Below, piece after piece: positions 10,904 through 21,691 of a stretch of DNA of 64,000 nt. The notes under the pieces are model-generated. The model had not been told where the DNA came from, did no database searches, and worked only from the letters and a program-made list of their open reading frames with translations. The stretch's first letter is position 1. Each line of letters begins with the position of its first letter. The DNA is from Aspidapion aeneum (lineage: Eukaryota; Arthropoda; Insecta; Coleoptera; Brentidae): positions 8,402,931 through 8,466,930 of the forward strand of contig OY755047.1 of the NCBI GenBank assembly GCA_963576565.1. The letters run 5' to 3'. The translations under genes were made by a program, and so were the position numbers.

Positions 10904-12322
10904 TTACCACGCATTGGTAGCTCTTAAAATAATCGTCTGGTACCAAAAATATTTATATATGTATATATATTTATCGGTTTCACAACGTTCTACGTCTTTC
11001 GATACCCAATCTCCACTCGTTTCTGTTTGCCCATAATTCATCATCTGGCCTCTTATTCTTATTTCACTGTCTATTCCTTCTCTCCAGCTTCTCCTTGGCC
11101 GTCCTCGTTTTCTTCGGCCAGTTGGTTTCCATTGTAGTATTTGTTTAGGTAGTCTTTCATCATTCATTCTTTGTACATGTCCGTACCACACTAGTTGTTT
11201 TGTTCTTATATCATCCACTAAAGTACGTTCACCCACTGTCATAATTTCTCTTATTCTTTGATTCTCTCTTTCTCTTTTTGATTTCCCTGCTGCTCTGCTC
11301 CAATAGTCCATCTCCGTAGCGGAAAGCATTTTTTCTGTTCTATCCTTGATTGGCCATACTTCTGAGCCGTATGTAATAATACTTTTTACAATGGTGTTTT
11401 ATATAAACTTTTTGTTATGTTTTGATATACTTTGATCCCAAATTCTTCCATTTAATAAAGTTATTGCTTTTCTTCCTTGTACGTTTCAATCTTTTATAGC
11501 TTTGTCTAGTGTTCCGTCAGCTGTAATTTTTAGACCTAAGTATTTATACTCATCACAGGACTGAATTCGCTGCCCGGTATCTAAGATTAGATCCTGTTTC
11601 ATTCCACCGATACACATATATTCTGTCTTATTGAGATTAACCTCTAGTCCCCACTTATTGTACTCTTCTATTAGTTTTCGTGTCATATATTCGAGGTCGT
11701 CATAATCCTGAGCCACTACTATCTGATCATCGGCGAAACATAAAGTATACAAGGCGGTTTCGTCCAACGGAATTCCCATGTTTTGGCATTTTCTCTTCCA
11801 TACTTTAAGGACTTGTTCCAAGTATATCTTGAAGAGCGTAGGCGAGATACAGCAACCTTGTTTAAGACCTTTATTTACTTGAAAGCCTTTGGTTAGTTTT
11901 GCTTTTATTTTAACTTTTGCCTTACTATTGCGGTATAACTCTTTGATGGCCTTAATTAGTTGTACGCTTATGTTTGTGTTTTCCAACGCTTTCCAAAGTA
12001 GATTTAGTGGTATACTATCATATGCCTTCTGCAAATCGACGTAAAGCAGATGCAGCTCTTGTCCGTATGCCATTTTCTTTTCAATAACTTGGGTTAAACA
12101 AAAGAGATGATCTGAAGTCGATCTACCCGCCCTAAAACCAGCTTGTTCTTCTGCCTCCATGTCTTTATATTCGCTCTCCACTTTATTTCTTATTATTTTA
12201 CCGTATATTCTGCTTAGCGTACTAGTCACAGATATACCTCTATAATTGTCACATATATCTTTCCTTCCTTTTTTTGTGTATTGTGGATATATATGACGTT
12301 CAGTTGGTACTACAAATACCAA
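10904..12322 (-). pseudogene. RTE-like non-LTR reverse transcriptase, two stops and a frameshift
   Basis: One minus-strand frame runs from 12322 to 10904 and is interrupted by TGA near 11488 and TAA near 11401; both open pieces are in the same phase. The first piece (278 codons) is a reverse transcriptase: NYRGISVTSTLSRIYGKII, the catalytic YVDLQKAYD (Asp 96), KGLKQGCCISPTLF, and FADD at 196-199. It continues through YLGLKITADG. The second piece is the C-terminal domain with LVWYGHVQRM and GRRKRGRPRRSW. Near 11040 a further shift is needed to reach the expected end (EWRLGIERRRTL then stop, about 10985). The 5' part including the endonuclease is missing beyond 12322. The clade is uncertain; RTE-like is my best reading. 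Confidence 0.85.
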
Positions 12323-12678
12323 AAATATTTGAAATTTACATTACATTTTGTCATTATGTTATAGGCGCGGCAACATTGTCTCTAAATAAATGAACTAGAA
12401 GCCTGCGTTATTCGAACACAAGTAAGGTCAAACACTATCCTTTAGTAAAGGATAAGATTCAAACGAGGTAACTGCACATGCCTCAAAAAAAAATAAGAGA
12501 AAAATGGGACATGTCCTAATGTTCAACTTCTCTCATTTAATGGAAGTAGAAGTGAGGCAAAGAAAACTGCTTAGGGAGGAGGTCGTATGGGGCAAGACAA
12601 ATGAATGGAGACACTAAAACTGAAATGGCATTTTCAGCGAGCGTCTGCCTTTTTCGAAGAACAATGGACGTGTCTGTC
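12323..12678. other. No gene recognised
   Basis: The interval between the retrotransposon remnant and the tandem array. A short plus-strand open stretch (about 12500-12600) has no recognisable match. Confidence 0.35.
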
Positions 12679-13670
12679 ATTTATTATAACTTTTATGATC
12701 ATCGATTTTTCATTTCGTTTCGCTGCTCTTTTTCATTCTTTAATTTATTACCTAGTTTTTTTTATGACTTATATTGTTTCTCGAGGCCTGCAGTGGCCAT
12801 TAACATCAAAACTGTTATTATTTAATTTTTGTATTATTTATTTAATTGCATTTTTTACTTTTTTCTGTTTCTATTTTAAACTAGGTTTACATAGTTTAAA
12901 ATATTTTTAAAACAGCAAATTATAATATATAACAAAAGAGGTAAGAAACAACAATTAAAAAAAACTATAAAATGACAAAAAAATTGAATATTAACGGTAA
13001 TATTTATTATAATTTTTATGATCATCGATTTTTCATTTCGTTTCACTGCTCTTTTTCATTCTTTAATTTATTACATTGTTTTTTTTATTACTTATATTGT
13101 TTATCGAGGCCTGCAGTGGCCATTAACATCGAAACTGTTATTATTTAATTTTTGTATTATTTACCTAATTTTTTTCTGTTTATATTTTAAACTAAGTTTA
13201 CATAGTTTAAAATATTTTTAAAATAGCAAATTCAAAAATATAACAAAATAGGTAAAAAAAAACAATTTAAAAAAACTATAAAATGACAAAAAAAATTGAA
13301 TATTAACGTCATTTCGTTTCATTGCTCTTTTTTATTATTACCTCGTTTTTTTTATGACCTATATTGTTTCTCGAGGCCTGCAGTGGCCATTAACATCGAA
13401 ACTGTTATTATTTAATTTTTGTCTTATTTATTTAAGTGCATTTTTTAATTTTTTCTGTTTCTATTTTAATCTAAGTTTACATATAGTTTAAAATATTTTT
13501 AAAACAGGAAATAATAACAAATAAAACAAAAGAGGTAAGAAAAAACAATTTAAAAAACTATAAAATAACAAAAAAAAAATAACGGTGATATTTATTATAA
13601 CTTTTATGATCATCGATTTTCTATTTCGTTTCACTGCTTTTTTTCTTTCTTTTATTTATAACATAGTTTT
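12679..13670. repeat. Tandem repeat, ~323-bp unit, about 3.3 copies
   Basis: Units start near 12679, 13002, 13310 (lacking its first ~30 bases) and 13589. Each contains GATCATCGATTTT, CGAGGCCTGCAGTGGCCATT and TTTACATAGTTTAAAAT. The units differ by scattered substitutions and small indels. The open frames 12605-12910 and 13018-13221 are the same repeat read through and are not genes. Confidence 0.9.
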
Positions 13671-14062
13671 TTTGTATATTATGTACCAAATTTCATTAAA
13701 ATCGGGCTAGCGGTTTTTGAGTTATGCGCGTTGGTCGTTACAGACAGACAGACATACAGACAGACAGACAACACAACAAAAAAGTTTCAAAATCATCTGA
13801 AACGCAAAGATATTTGAAAATTTTTGAAATCGGTGCAACTTTTTTTTTCTCGAAAAAATTAGGATCACCATAGCTCACACTACTATAGTATAGTAGTCGT
13901 GTGAGCTAAAATAATTATATTAGCACACTTCAAGTGAAGCCATAATATATCAGCCTTGAAAACAGTTTTTGTAAATATCTCAGAAACTAAAGCCGTAGGA
14001 ATTTTTTGGTTATAACACAAATTATTGAGCAAAAAATACAGTCTACTACAAACGTAAAGTTT
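13671..14062. repeat. Microsatellite and dispersed repeat
   Basis: A (CAGA)n run lies at 13741-13771 inside a widespread-looking element (AAATCGGGCTAGCGGTTTTT before it). A 36-base near-perfect palindrome follows at 13873-13908 (AGCTCACAC / GTGTGAGCT). The 13923-14062 segment is repeated at 60946-61075. Confidence 0.6.
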
Positions 14063-14070
14063 AGTATTCC

Positions 14071-14309
14071 CAGTGGCGTGTCGTATAGGGGGCCAGGGGG
14101 GGCGAATGCCCCCCCGCCCCTCTGCGCTTGGCGCCCCTGGCGGCCTTTGAGAAAAAAATAGAATTAATAGTGTTATTATTTAAAAAAAAGGTTTGTAATT
14201 TATTTGTCTCCCATACCTATATTTGCGCCCCTTAAGGTCTTCGCCCCCCCCCCCCCCGAACCGAACCGAACCGAACCCCCCCCGCCCTTTTATCCACGAC
14301 ACGCTACTG
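14071..14309. mobile_element. hAT MITE with perfect 8-bp target-site duplication
   Basis: The ends are CAGTGGCGTGTCGT and ACGACACGCTACTG, inverted repeats with one mismatch in 14. AGTATTCC is duplicated exactly on both sides (14063-14070 and 14310-14317). An 8-bp duplication with CAGTGGCG-type ends is the hAT signature. The interior is non-coding with G and C runs. It is inserted into a copy of the hammerhead-bearing repeat. Confidence 0.93.
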
Positions 14310-14560
14310 AGTATTCCGTGAATAAAGAAAACAACAATTTTTCGTGGCTAAGCGGGCATAGAAAGATTTTGTTTCTCTTGTATTTTTCCGTGGACACGAA
14401 AGCTGTACACCCAAAGGGGTCCAAGATCTAATGGACACCTATTAAGGGTTGATAGTTGACTGTTTTGTCCTTAAGGGACTCTTCAGAACACTGCATGGTC
14501 AATGTGACACTTTTGTAAAGCTATAGAGACGGTATATGAATCTTATCTTACGATATAGGT
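14310..14560 (-). repeat. Hammerhead-bearing repeat family, older copy
   Basis: The copy matches the arms of the palindrome at 61718-62280: GTGAATAAAG, TTTCGTGGCTAAGCGGGCA, CCAAGATCTAATGGACACCT. It is split by the hAT MITE just before it. A partial further copy follows at 14800-14850. Confidence 0.75.
14440..14500 (-). ncRNA. Decayed type I hammerhead ribozyme
   Basis: On the minus strand the core reads CTGAAGA (14486-14480), stem II GTCC-CTTAA-GGAC, then AAAA where GAAA is required (14466-14463). Stem I is AGTGTT against AACCCT, with one mismatch to the intact copies. Stem III has lost one pair. The G12 position, needed for catalysis, is changed, so it is probably inactive. Confidence 0.6.
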
Positions 14561-15540
14561 AAGAGAAATAAATAAATAATGCCCGCGATACCGTATGCTT
14601 TCACATAAGTGGCGACATCTACAAATACAAAAGAAACTACCAGAGGAAAAATGAACGGCAGGCAGATGACACGAAAAACAGTACCCATGACCGTGACATA
14701 CTTTGTTCCCCAGGTCGGGTCAATGCATATTGTATTTTTTCCGCCTTCGCAACTTTTTATGTCGAGTCAGCGGGGTGTGAGCCCAAAATAATAGAAACAT
14801 AAAGTTTGATACCCGTGAATAAAGAAAACAACAATTTTTCGTGGCAAAGTGTATAACAAAAGATCAATGAAAAGACAAATGTTTTTTTCATTTCATTTCA
14901 TAAGCTTTATTGTCCAAAAAATCTTAATTTCTATTGACAAAGCAAAATGTATTTAGATTACTACAACAAAAATATTATTACTAAACACAGTTTATATGAT
15001 TTTTCCCCAATATTAAAAATACACAGTATATATTACATTTCCTTGGCAATATTGAGAGCTTTTAATTATTTAAATCCCTGTCAAAGTTTTACTTAACAAT
15101 ATACATTGTTCCCCCTTTATCCAGAATTTTTATGCAATATATTTTTTATAGATATATTGATACCTAGCGTTTAAAATAGCAAGATATTGGTCATTTAAAA
15201 TTATAAAAATACATAAAAACAAAATAAAAATACAGACAACAGTAAAAAATAAAAAATAAAACAAAAAGAAACATTTATAAAAGCGAATTTGGCTTGTAAA
15301 ATTGACATTTAATCACACTTAAATGTTTAATTTACAACAGTTTTATAAACTAACATCACAGCAATTCAGGTACAAACCATATTAAAGTGAACAAAAATTA
15401 AACAAAAATTAAAATATATAGTAGACAAAAATTTTTTAAACAGCACTATAGCCGCAAAAAAAAACAAGATAAACAAGACAATACTAAACATGCTATAAAA
15501 GTAATTTAAAATGCCGTATCATAAAACTCATCCAGACTAT
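14561..15540. other. No gene; possible 3' UTR of a minus-strand retroelement
   Basis: The stretch is AT-rich. Read on the minus strand, the end at about 14920-14880 has AATAAA followed by ATGAAATGAAATGAAA, like the short-repeat tails of non-LTR elements. No coding sequence is recognisable upstream of it. Confidence 0.35.
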
Positions 15541-15926
15541 AGAAAGCTTTGGCTACTAGGAGAACCCTAACCGAGCTGCGAAAACTTGTTACATGTAAAG
15601 CTAACAGATAGAAAAAGGAACGAATGGATAAGAAATAAAACAAAAGTAAGGAATGTCAGAGGAGAACTAGCAAAATTAAAATGAAAATTTGCCGGTCATA
15701 ATATCAGACACAAAGACGATCGATGGAACAAATGTATTGTAAACTGGAGACCTTGGGAAAATAAAAGAAGTAGGGGAAGACCCTAAATGAGATGCGCGGA
15801 CGATTTGAGGAAACATGCGGGAACTAGAGGGATGAACACGGCAACAGACAGGGAAGAGTGGAAGATATTGGGGGAGGCCTATGTCCAAAGATGGATCGAA
15901 GAAGGCTAAATTGAAATAGAATAGAT
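15541..15926 (+). pseudogene. RTE-type retrotransposon, C-terminal end
   Basis: The plus-strand translation gives LTDRKRNEWI, DDRWNKCIVNWRPW and TATDREEWKILGEAYVQRWI, broken by in-frame stops (for example after LAKLK, and after SRGRP). The same domain is found on the minus strand at 17800-18213 and 33880-34200. Only the C-terminal end remains. Confidence 0.75.
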
Positions 15927-15982
15927 GAAATACGACATTATGAAGTCTTATCCCCCCCATCAAGACATATTCCTGAGTGCGC
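15927..15982. repeat. hAT MITE right-end fragment
   Basis: The segment ends CAAGACATATTCCTGAG then TGCGCTACTG, matching the right end of the MITE at 40583-40768. Its left part is replaced by the RTE fragment. Confidence 0.6.
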
Positions 15983-16310
15983 TACTGGCCTGTGTACATT
16001 GTGAACTGTCTTTGCAATCAATTAGATAATTCTAGAATTATTTCTATGAACAAAAATTATTTTCTGTCATCCATTTATTTTGCAATAAACGCGGCATTAA
16101 AAAGTAAACAGGATCCGATGTCGAGTATGCAAATGGACAAGTTTGCATATTTTTTTTTTACATACGAGTGGTGTAAAATGAGACTTTTTAATCTGGTTTT
16201 GCCAAGATCCGGTCGCGCCTCGGCTTATTTCGCAACATTGTAAATTTATTGCCAAGTGAACCAATCGAACTTGTGTGCAATTTTGAGTCTTAAGCCGGGC
16301 TTCAATTCTC
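15983..16310. other. No gene recognised
   Basis: The 88-codon open frame at 15977-16243 has no protein features I recognise. Confidence 0.3.
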
Positions 16311-17057
16311 GTGTATTTGTCAATTGACCATATTTGCCAAATAGTGGGAGTGGTATCATCTAAAGTTATAACCTTCTCCAGAAAAAAAAATAAAATTAAT
16401 TATGAATACAAAATAAATAACATAACTATACCCAGAGTAGATGTGGCGAATGATCTTGGGGTTATCTTTGATTCCCAGTTTCGATTTACAGATCACATTG
16501 ATAATATTGTCAGCAAGGCTTTTAAGATGTTAGGATTTATTATCAGGTCCAGTAGGGAATTTAAAAACATTGAGGTTTTAAAAATACTATATTTTTCGAT
16601 TGTTAGGAGTCATCTGGAATATTGCTGCCTGGTTTGGTCGCCATATTATGAGGTGCATGTCACAAGACTAGAAAGGGTTCAACATAAATTTGTCAACTTT
16701 GTAATGTATAAACTAAATATAGACAAATCGCTATACAGTTATGAGGAAAGATTGAAAATGATTAACTTTGATAGTCTGCACACTCGTCGTGAAAAGCAAA
16801 TACTTAAATTTGGCCATAAATTAATAATTAATGAAATTAACTGTCCATATCTTCTATCCCTTTTAAATTATCATGCACCTATGAGACATGGCAGAAACAA
16901 TAATACATTTTATATAAATTCAAGTCGAACTGATGTTGGTAAAAACAGTATTGAAAACAAAATAATGGTTTTACTTAATAAATATATCCCAAATGATTTT
17001 GATATATTTTCATTTTCTAGTGATTTGTTTAAACATAGGTTGGACAGATTACTGTAA
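16311..17057 (+). pseudogene. Non-LTR retrotransposon ORF2 C-terminal half
   Basis: A 248-codon open frame reads as the region after the reverse transcriptase palm of a CR1/jockey-superfamily element: VDVANDLGVIFDSQFRFTDH (the thumb-proximal LGV motif), LYFSIVRSHLEYCCLVWSP, and RLERVQHKF. The FADD palm motif and everything before it are missing, so the copy is 5'-truncated at about 16350. The ATG at 16311 is fortuitous. The 3' UTR runs to a (AAAT)n tail at 17311-17339, the typical end of several insect non-LTR families. No internal stop remains in this part, so the insertion is not very old. Confidence 0.8.
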
Positions 17058-17307
17058 TAATAAAAGTTTCTAATATGTAAGTACTAATTGTTTATAGTCA
17101 CTTATTTCTTATCTTTTCTTAGGTTACCTTACTTATTTTTACCTAATTAATTTTGTACCTGAAGCTTACCATTTTATTGTTTATAGTTTTAAATTTTTTT
17201 ATTCTTTGTTATTTATTTTCTGTTTATTGTGTATTTTTTATTACTGTGAAATGATAGATTAAAATTAAACATGTACCAATTGGGGAAACTCTCTGTAATG
17301 TGCATTC

Positions 17308-17310
<3 letters not shown>

Positions 17311-17338
<28 letters not shown>

Positions 17339-17339
17339 A
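17311..17339. repeat. (AAAT)n tail of the retrotransposon
   Basis: About seven AAAT units close the 3' end of the preceding retrotransposon. Confidence 0.85.
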
Positions 17340-17788
17340 GTCTAAATTATACGGATTTGTAATGACGTCACCAGGTGAGAAAAAAACGTATGGCGTAGAT
17401 TCTTTTTTATATTTACTATCGTTGTTGGGCTCAATTTTGTTGCATCTGCGGCACATTGTCAAATTGAAGTGCGATTCCATTTCGGACTTGTTCCCTTTTC
17501 AGTTGAAAAAAAGCCATTATATTTAAAATTATCAGCTGCGATTGTTCATTATACCTATTATATTCTCGGCATTTAACAACTTTAGAAAATAATTTTCGAC
17601 AAGTTGACAAACTCATGTTTTTAATTGACAGTGACGGATACTTCACAAAACCAATTACCTACCTATTTAAAAAATGAATTAATCATAGAGACTACTTTTC
17701 TTAAAAAGTTTATTGTCACCGCTGTTTATAATATACTAAACAAAGATAAACAAAAATGACGTCATTACAAATTACGTATAATTTGGAC
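17340..17788. mobile_element. TIR MITE, long copy
   Basis: The left end GTCTAAATTATACGG and right end CGTATAATTTGGAC are inverted repeats; TGACGTCA lies inside both ends. It shares ends and the GATTGACAGTGACGG region with 4318-4546 and has an extra ~200 bp inside. The small reverse-strand frame 17646-17431 has no recognisable product. The element lies immediately next to the retrotransposon tail. Confidence 0.8.
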
Positions 17789-18214
17789 TATATCTATCTA
17801 TCTATTTAGCCTTCTTCAATCCATTTTTGGACATAGGCCTCCCCCAATATCTTCCACTCTTCTCTGTCTGTCGCCGTGTTCATCCATCTAGTTCCCGCGT
17901 GTTTCTTCAAATCGACCGCCATCTCATTTAGGGTCTTCCCCTACCTCTTTTATTTTTCCAAGGTCTCCAGTTTACAATACATTTGTTCCATCGATCGTCT
18001 TTCTGTCTGAGATTACGACCGGCAAATTTCCATTTTAATTTTGCTACCTCTCCTCTGACATCCCTTACTTCTGTTTTATATTTTATCCACTCATTCCTTT
18101 TTCTATCTGTTAGCTTTACATGTAACATTTGTCTTTTCATTGATCTTGGGGCTTTTGTTACTATTACCATGTTTGATTTTGTAAGTGTCCAGGTCTCGGA
18201 TCTATAGGTAAGTA

Positions 18215-19733
18215 CAGCGTGTCCCATTTTCGATGGGATTAAATGGGAAACTCGGTTATTATTAAAGATATTGATTTTCTGATTGCACCTTACCGTGCTC
18301 TTTTTTTGAGCCCTTAAAAATGTCGTAATCAGATTTTTGCTATACCCCGTAGTTTCGCTAATACAGGGAGTTTTTAAAAAAACTGTATTTTTAATAATCC
18401 CTTTTATCTCGCTTATCTTGCGAGATACTTTTATTCTGTAAAAACATTTTTATGGCAACTTTTTTAGAAGAAAATAATGACGTCAATTTTTTAAAATATT
18501 GTTTAGTGGTTGAGATATGGTATTTATCATAAAAAAAAATTAAATACGGACCTGGATTTTTTTTATTACTATTTTGATTGGTTTCATGCTAGTATTATCA
18601 TAAAATAATAAAAATTTTAAAAAAAATTGTTTTAAGGTAAAAAAAAATATTTAATATAAAAAAAAAAATTAGTCCGAACCTGGATATTTCCAATATAAAT
18701 ATAAACTAAAAATTGCTAGTTAAACAATTTTTAGTTTATCTGTTTTGATACTTAGCATATTAAAATGATTTTACGTTAATTTACAGATTTATTTGAAACA
18801 AAGTCTACGAAAAATACAAAAAAAACAAATTATAAAAAATAACTAATTTTCTGATTACCATTTTGTGTAAGACATTGTTGGCATTTTGAGTAATTTTTCT
18901 TAACGCATTTTGCATAAAAATATTTCTGCCATTTAAATATTGGGATTTTGTTGCTTGAATGAAGCAGTCACATTTTTCAAAATCTGGATATGGTCGATTT
19001 CTAGCCAGTTTAAAATAATTGTAAGCCATTCACAAAAATGACAAGTAAAATGACAATGTCAATTCCACGCTTTTGTTTTGTAAATTTCACGACCTGCTTT
19101 TCGGTTATCAAATAATTAGTATGATATTATTTTGGTAACTTTTTAACGTTTTTTACTTTATTTCTAAATCTTTTTTTTATCATTTTAAAACAGATAAACT
19201 AAAAATCGTTCAACTAGTGTGTCTTGCAATTTTTAATTTATAATTTAGTTGGAAATTTCCAGGTTCGGACTAAAATTTTTTTTTTCAAATAATAAATAGT
19301 TTTTTTTAACCTTAAATCAAAAAACTATTAAAGATTTATCATTTTAAGGTAATGATAGCATGGAACTAATCAAAGTAGTAATAAAAAAAATCCAGGTCCG
19401 TATTTAATTTTTTTATGATAAATACCATATCTCAAAAACTATACAATATTTTAAAAAATTGACAACGTCATTATTTTGCTCTAAAAAAGTTGCTATAGAA
19501 AGGTATTTACAAAATAAAAATATCTTGCAAAATAAGCGAGATACAAGGAATTAATTAAAATGCAATTTTTTCAAAAACGCCCTGTATTAGCGAAACCACG
19601 GGGTATCGCAAAAATCTAATTACACCACTTTTAAGGGCTCCAAAAAAGAGCACGGTAAGGTGCAATCAGAAAATCGATATCTTTAATAATAACCGAGTTT
19701 CCCATTTAATCCCATCGAAAATGGGACACGCTG
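18215..19733. mobile_element. Foldback element with TA target duplication, ~1.5 kb
   Basis: The ends are CAGCGTGTCCCATTTTCG and its exact complement, flanked by TA at 18213-18214 and 19734-19735. The inverted arms extend about 550-580 bases inwards with moderate divergence (18215-18790 against 19150-19733). The centre holds a 74-codon minus frame (19029-18805) of unknown nature. It is probably a non-autonomous TA-target element; superfamily not decided. Confidence 0.85.
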
Positions 19734-19802
19734 TACAGGAAGGATACATTGGTTATACACTTTCGTTTTGAGGTGTGAGGATTTCAGCTGTTTGTTTTTT
19801 TT

Positions 19803-20422
19803 TAGTTGGAATCATATGGAAAAATTTTTATTAATAATTTTCGAAAAAAAAGTTATTCTTCATAAAAAGTTTTGCATTATCTAAAACCTAGAATACAGTC
19901 ATCAAATATCAAATTTTTTCAGTGATATACGAGGTTTGTCAAAAAATATGAGTTTTACTCAAGAGTAAACTACCTTTAAATTTGCAAAATAAATAAATAA
20001 GCACTTATTAGGCGTTTTAATTGCAAAATTATTAGAAAGCATCGAAAAACTAAAAGGTTAGCATGTGTTTCGTAATCACAAGAGATACATGTTCATTCAA
20101 AATTGAAATATTAGTAAAAAATAAAATAATCTGAAGTTTTAATTTAAATTGATGTACTTGCATATTTAAACATAATTTGAAATTCTTCATCATTCATCAA
20201 CTTTTTTTAGTAACATTTTTTAATATTGTCAAATTTAAAGGCACTTTACTCTTGAGCAAAACTCATATTTTTTGACAAACCTCGTATACCACTGAAAAAA
20301 TTTGATACTTGATGACTGTATTCTACGTTTTAGATAATGCAGAACTTTTTATGAAGAATAACTTTTTTTCCTAAAATTAATAATAAAAAAGTTTTCCATA
20401 TGATTCAGGGGGACATACTGTA
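19803..20422. mobile_element. Second foldback element in the same retrotransposon
   Basis: GAATCATATGGAAAA at 19808 is inverted at about 20390-20407. The arms (about 250 bases each) include GAGGTTTGTCAAAAAATATG and its complement. The right end continues as GGGGGACATACTGTATA, whereas the left end is shortened. Comparison with 34351-34400 gives the insertion limits. Confidence 0.7.
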
Positions 20423-20640
20423 TATGCCTCTACTTGTTACATTTTTTTTGGTTTATTCTGATCGTAATATTTTTATCTGTATTTGTTAGGATTTTAGTTT
20501 TAGTGCAGTTCATAATTAAGCCTATATTTTTAGCTGCTGTATCTATCCAGTTCTTCCAGAATTTGTATAAATTTTTCTTTCTTGTCTGTTCTTAAGGCGA
20601 TATCATCAGCATATTAGGTGGTTCAAGTATTGTCCGCTTA

Positions 20641-20909
20641 CTTTGATGCCTATTTTTTTCCAATCTAAGCACAATAAAAGAAAAAAATAAATAGAAACCC
20701 AATAAAAGGATGTGAATTATGAACGGGCTGGAGTCGATTTCTTTAAACGTACCAGACGAGCACCATTTTTTCTTGAAATATTAAAATTTTGTTCATGGTA
20801 AATTTGCTAAAAATTAAGACCACCCAGTAAGACAAAAGTGCTGTAAACAGAGGGAGATAGATTGAGTTGAGCCATCTCTTTTGCGCCACATTTTATTCTG
20901 GCCGGACAG
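20641..20909. repeat. Dispersed repeat
   Basis: The phrase AATTATGAACGGGCTGGAG with TCGATTTC and TTAAACGTAC at 20690-20745 recurs at 29076-29117 and 29135-29200. Confidence 0.5.
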
Positions 20910-20911
20910 TA

Positions 20912-21348
20912 GATAGTTTAAATTGTGCTACGTATTTTTACGTAAAACTGCACGTTAAGCGCTCTACGTTTTGTTCCAAATTTGAGTTCAAGTTGAATGT
21001 TTTTACGTTACCATAACAAGTCTACTAATAGCAGAGAATATGGAATTCGGCACTGTGTTTTTTTGATGTTACAATTTTGTTTTTTGTCTTTTCAACTACA
21101 GTAGAAATATATTTGCAAAGAATCGTTTGTACTGGAAGCGGAAATTATCGTCTAGGCCTCATTTTTCGATCGGTCAATCAACCAATTCTATTCTTTGGTA
21201 ACGTTAAGGTGCCCGCAGACTGCCGTAAGCTAACGTAAATACGTAAGCTCCTAACGTGACCTTGACGACGGTGTGACGAAGTGCGCTTGCGTAACTGTCA
21301 AATCTCATGCTTACGTAAAAATACGTAGGTAGCACAACTTAAACTATC
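20912..21348. mobile_element. 437-bp TIR element with TA target duplication
   Basis: The ends GATAGTTTAAATTGTGCTAC and the near-complement at the right (GTAGCACAACTTAAACTATC) are flanked by TA at 20910-20911 and 21349-21350. TACGTATTTTTACGTAA recurs inverted inside both ends. Non-coding. Confidence 0.8.
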
Positions 21349-21350
21349 TA

Positions 21351-21690
21351 ATATGTGGTTGGTGAAAACATTAAATAAAGCTCTGACTTGCAGCCATATT
21401 CACTAAATACATAATTAAAATCAGCACATTTTTTACAAGAACGTCTTTCTACTGGGAATTTTATATTTATGCATTCTAGCATTTCCGCTACACAAACAAA
21501 ATTGACATTCTGAGAATATTCCGCGAAACATTATATACTTGTTATGACATTCAAAAAATAAACAAAAAGCAACTATCAACAGACAGTGGCGCCTCTTAGC
21601 TTTAAAACATGGTGAAGACAGTGAAGAGCTACTTAAGGAAAATAATATCTGGGGGTACGGCAGTGCCCGCCAAGTTCACGTTAACTGTTA
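21351..21690. repeat. Host repeat flanking the Penelope insertion
   Basis: The last part (CAGTGCCCGCCAAGTTC... at about 21660) matches 42360-42400. It is a repeat into which the Penelope element inserted. The rest holds nothing recognisable. Confidence 0.5.
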
Positions 21691-21691
21691 A

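Larger units (their letters stand above)
17800..20640 (-). pseudogene. RTE-type retrotransposon remnant split by two foldback elements
   Basis: Three minus-strand blocks form one remnant. 20640-20420 is reverse transcriptase with a degenerate DDIA region. 19805-19736 is the linking region. 18212-17800 is the C-terminal domain with LTDRKRNEWI, DDRWNKCIVNWRPW and, in another frame, TDREEW. Comparison with the uninterrupted relative at 33880-34690 shows where the two insertions (18215-19733 and about 19803-20422) entered. Many stops and shifts: non-functional. Confidence 0.7.

Noticed and set aside
13873..13908. Palindrome followed by CTAA, as in a Helitron 3' end
   Set aside because: CTAA overlaps the stem and no 5' TC end or Rep/helicase sequence is visible; too weak.
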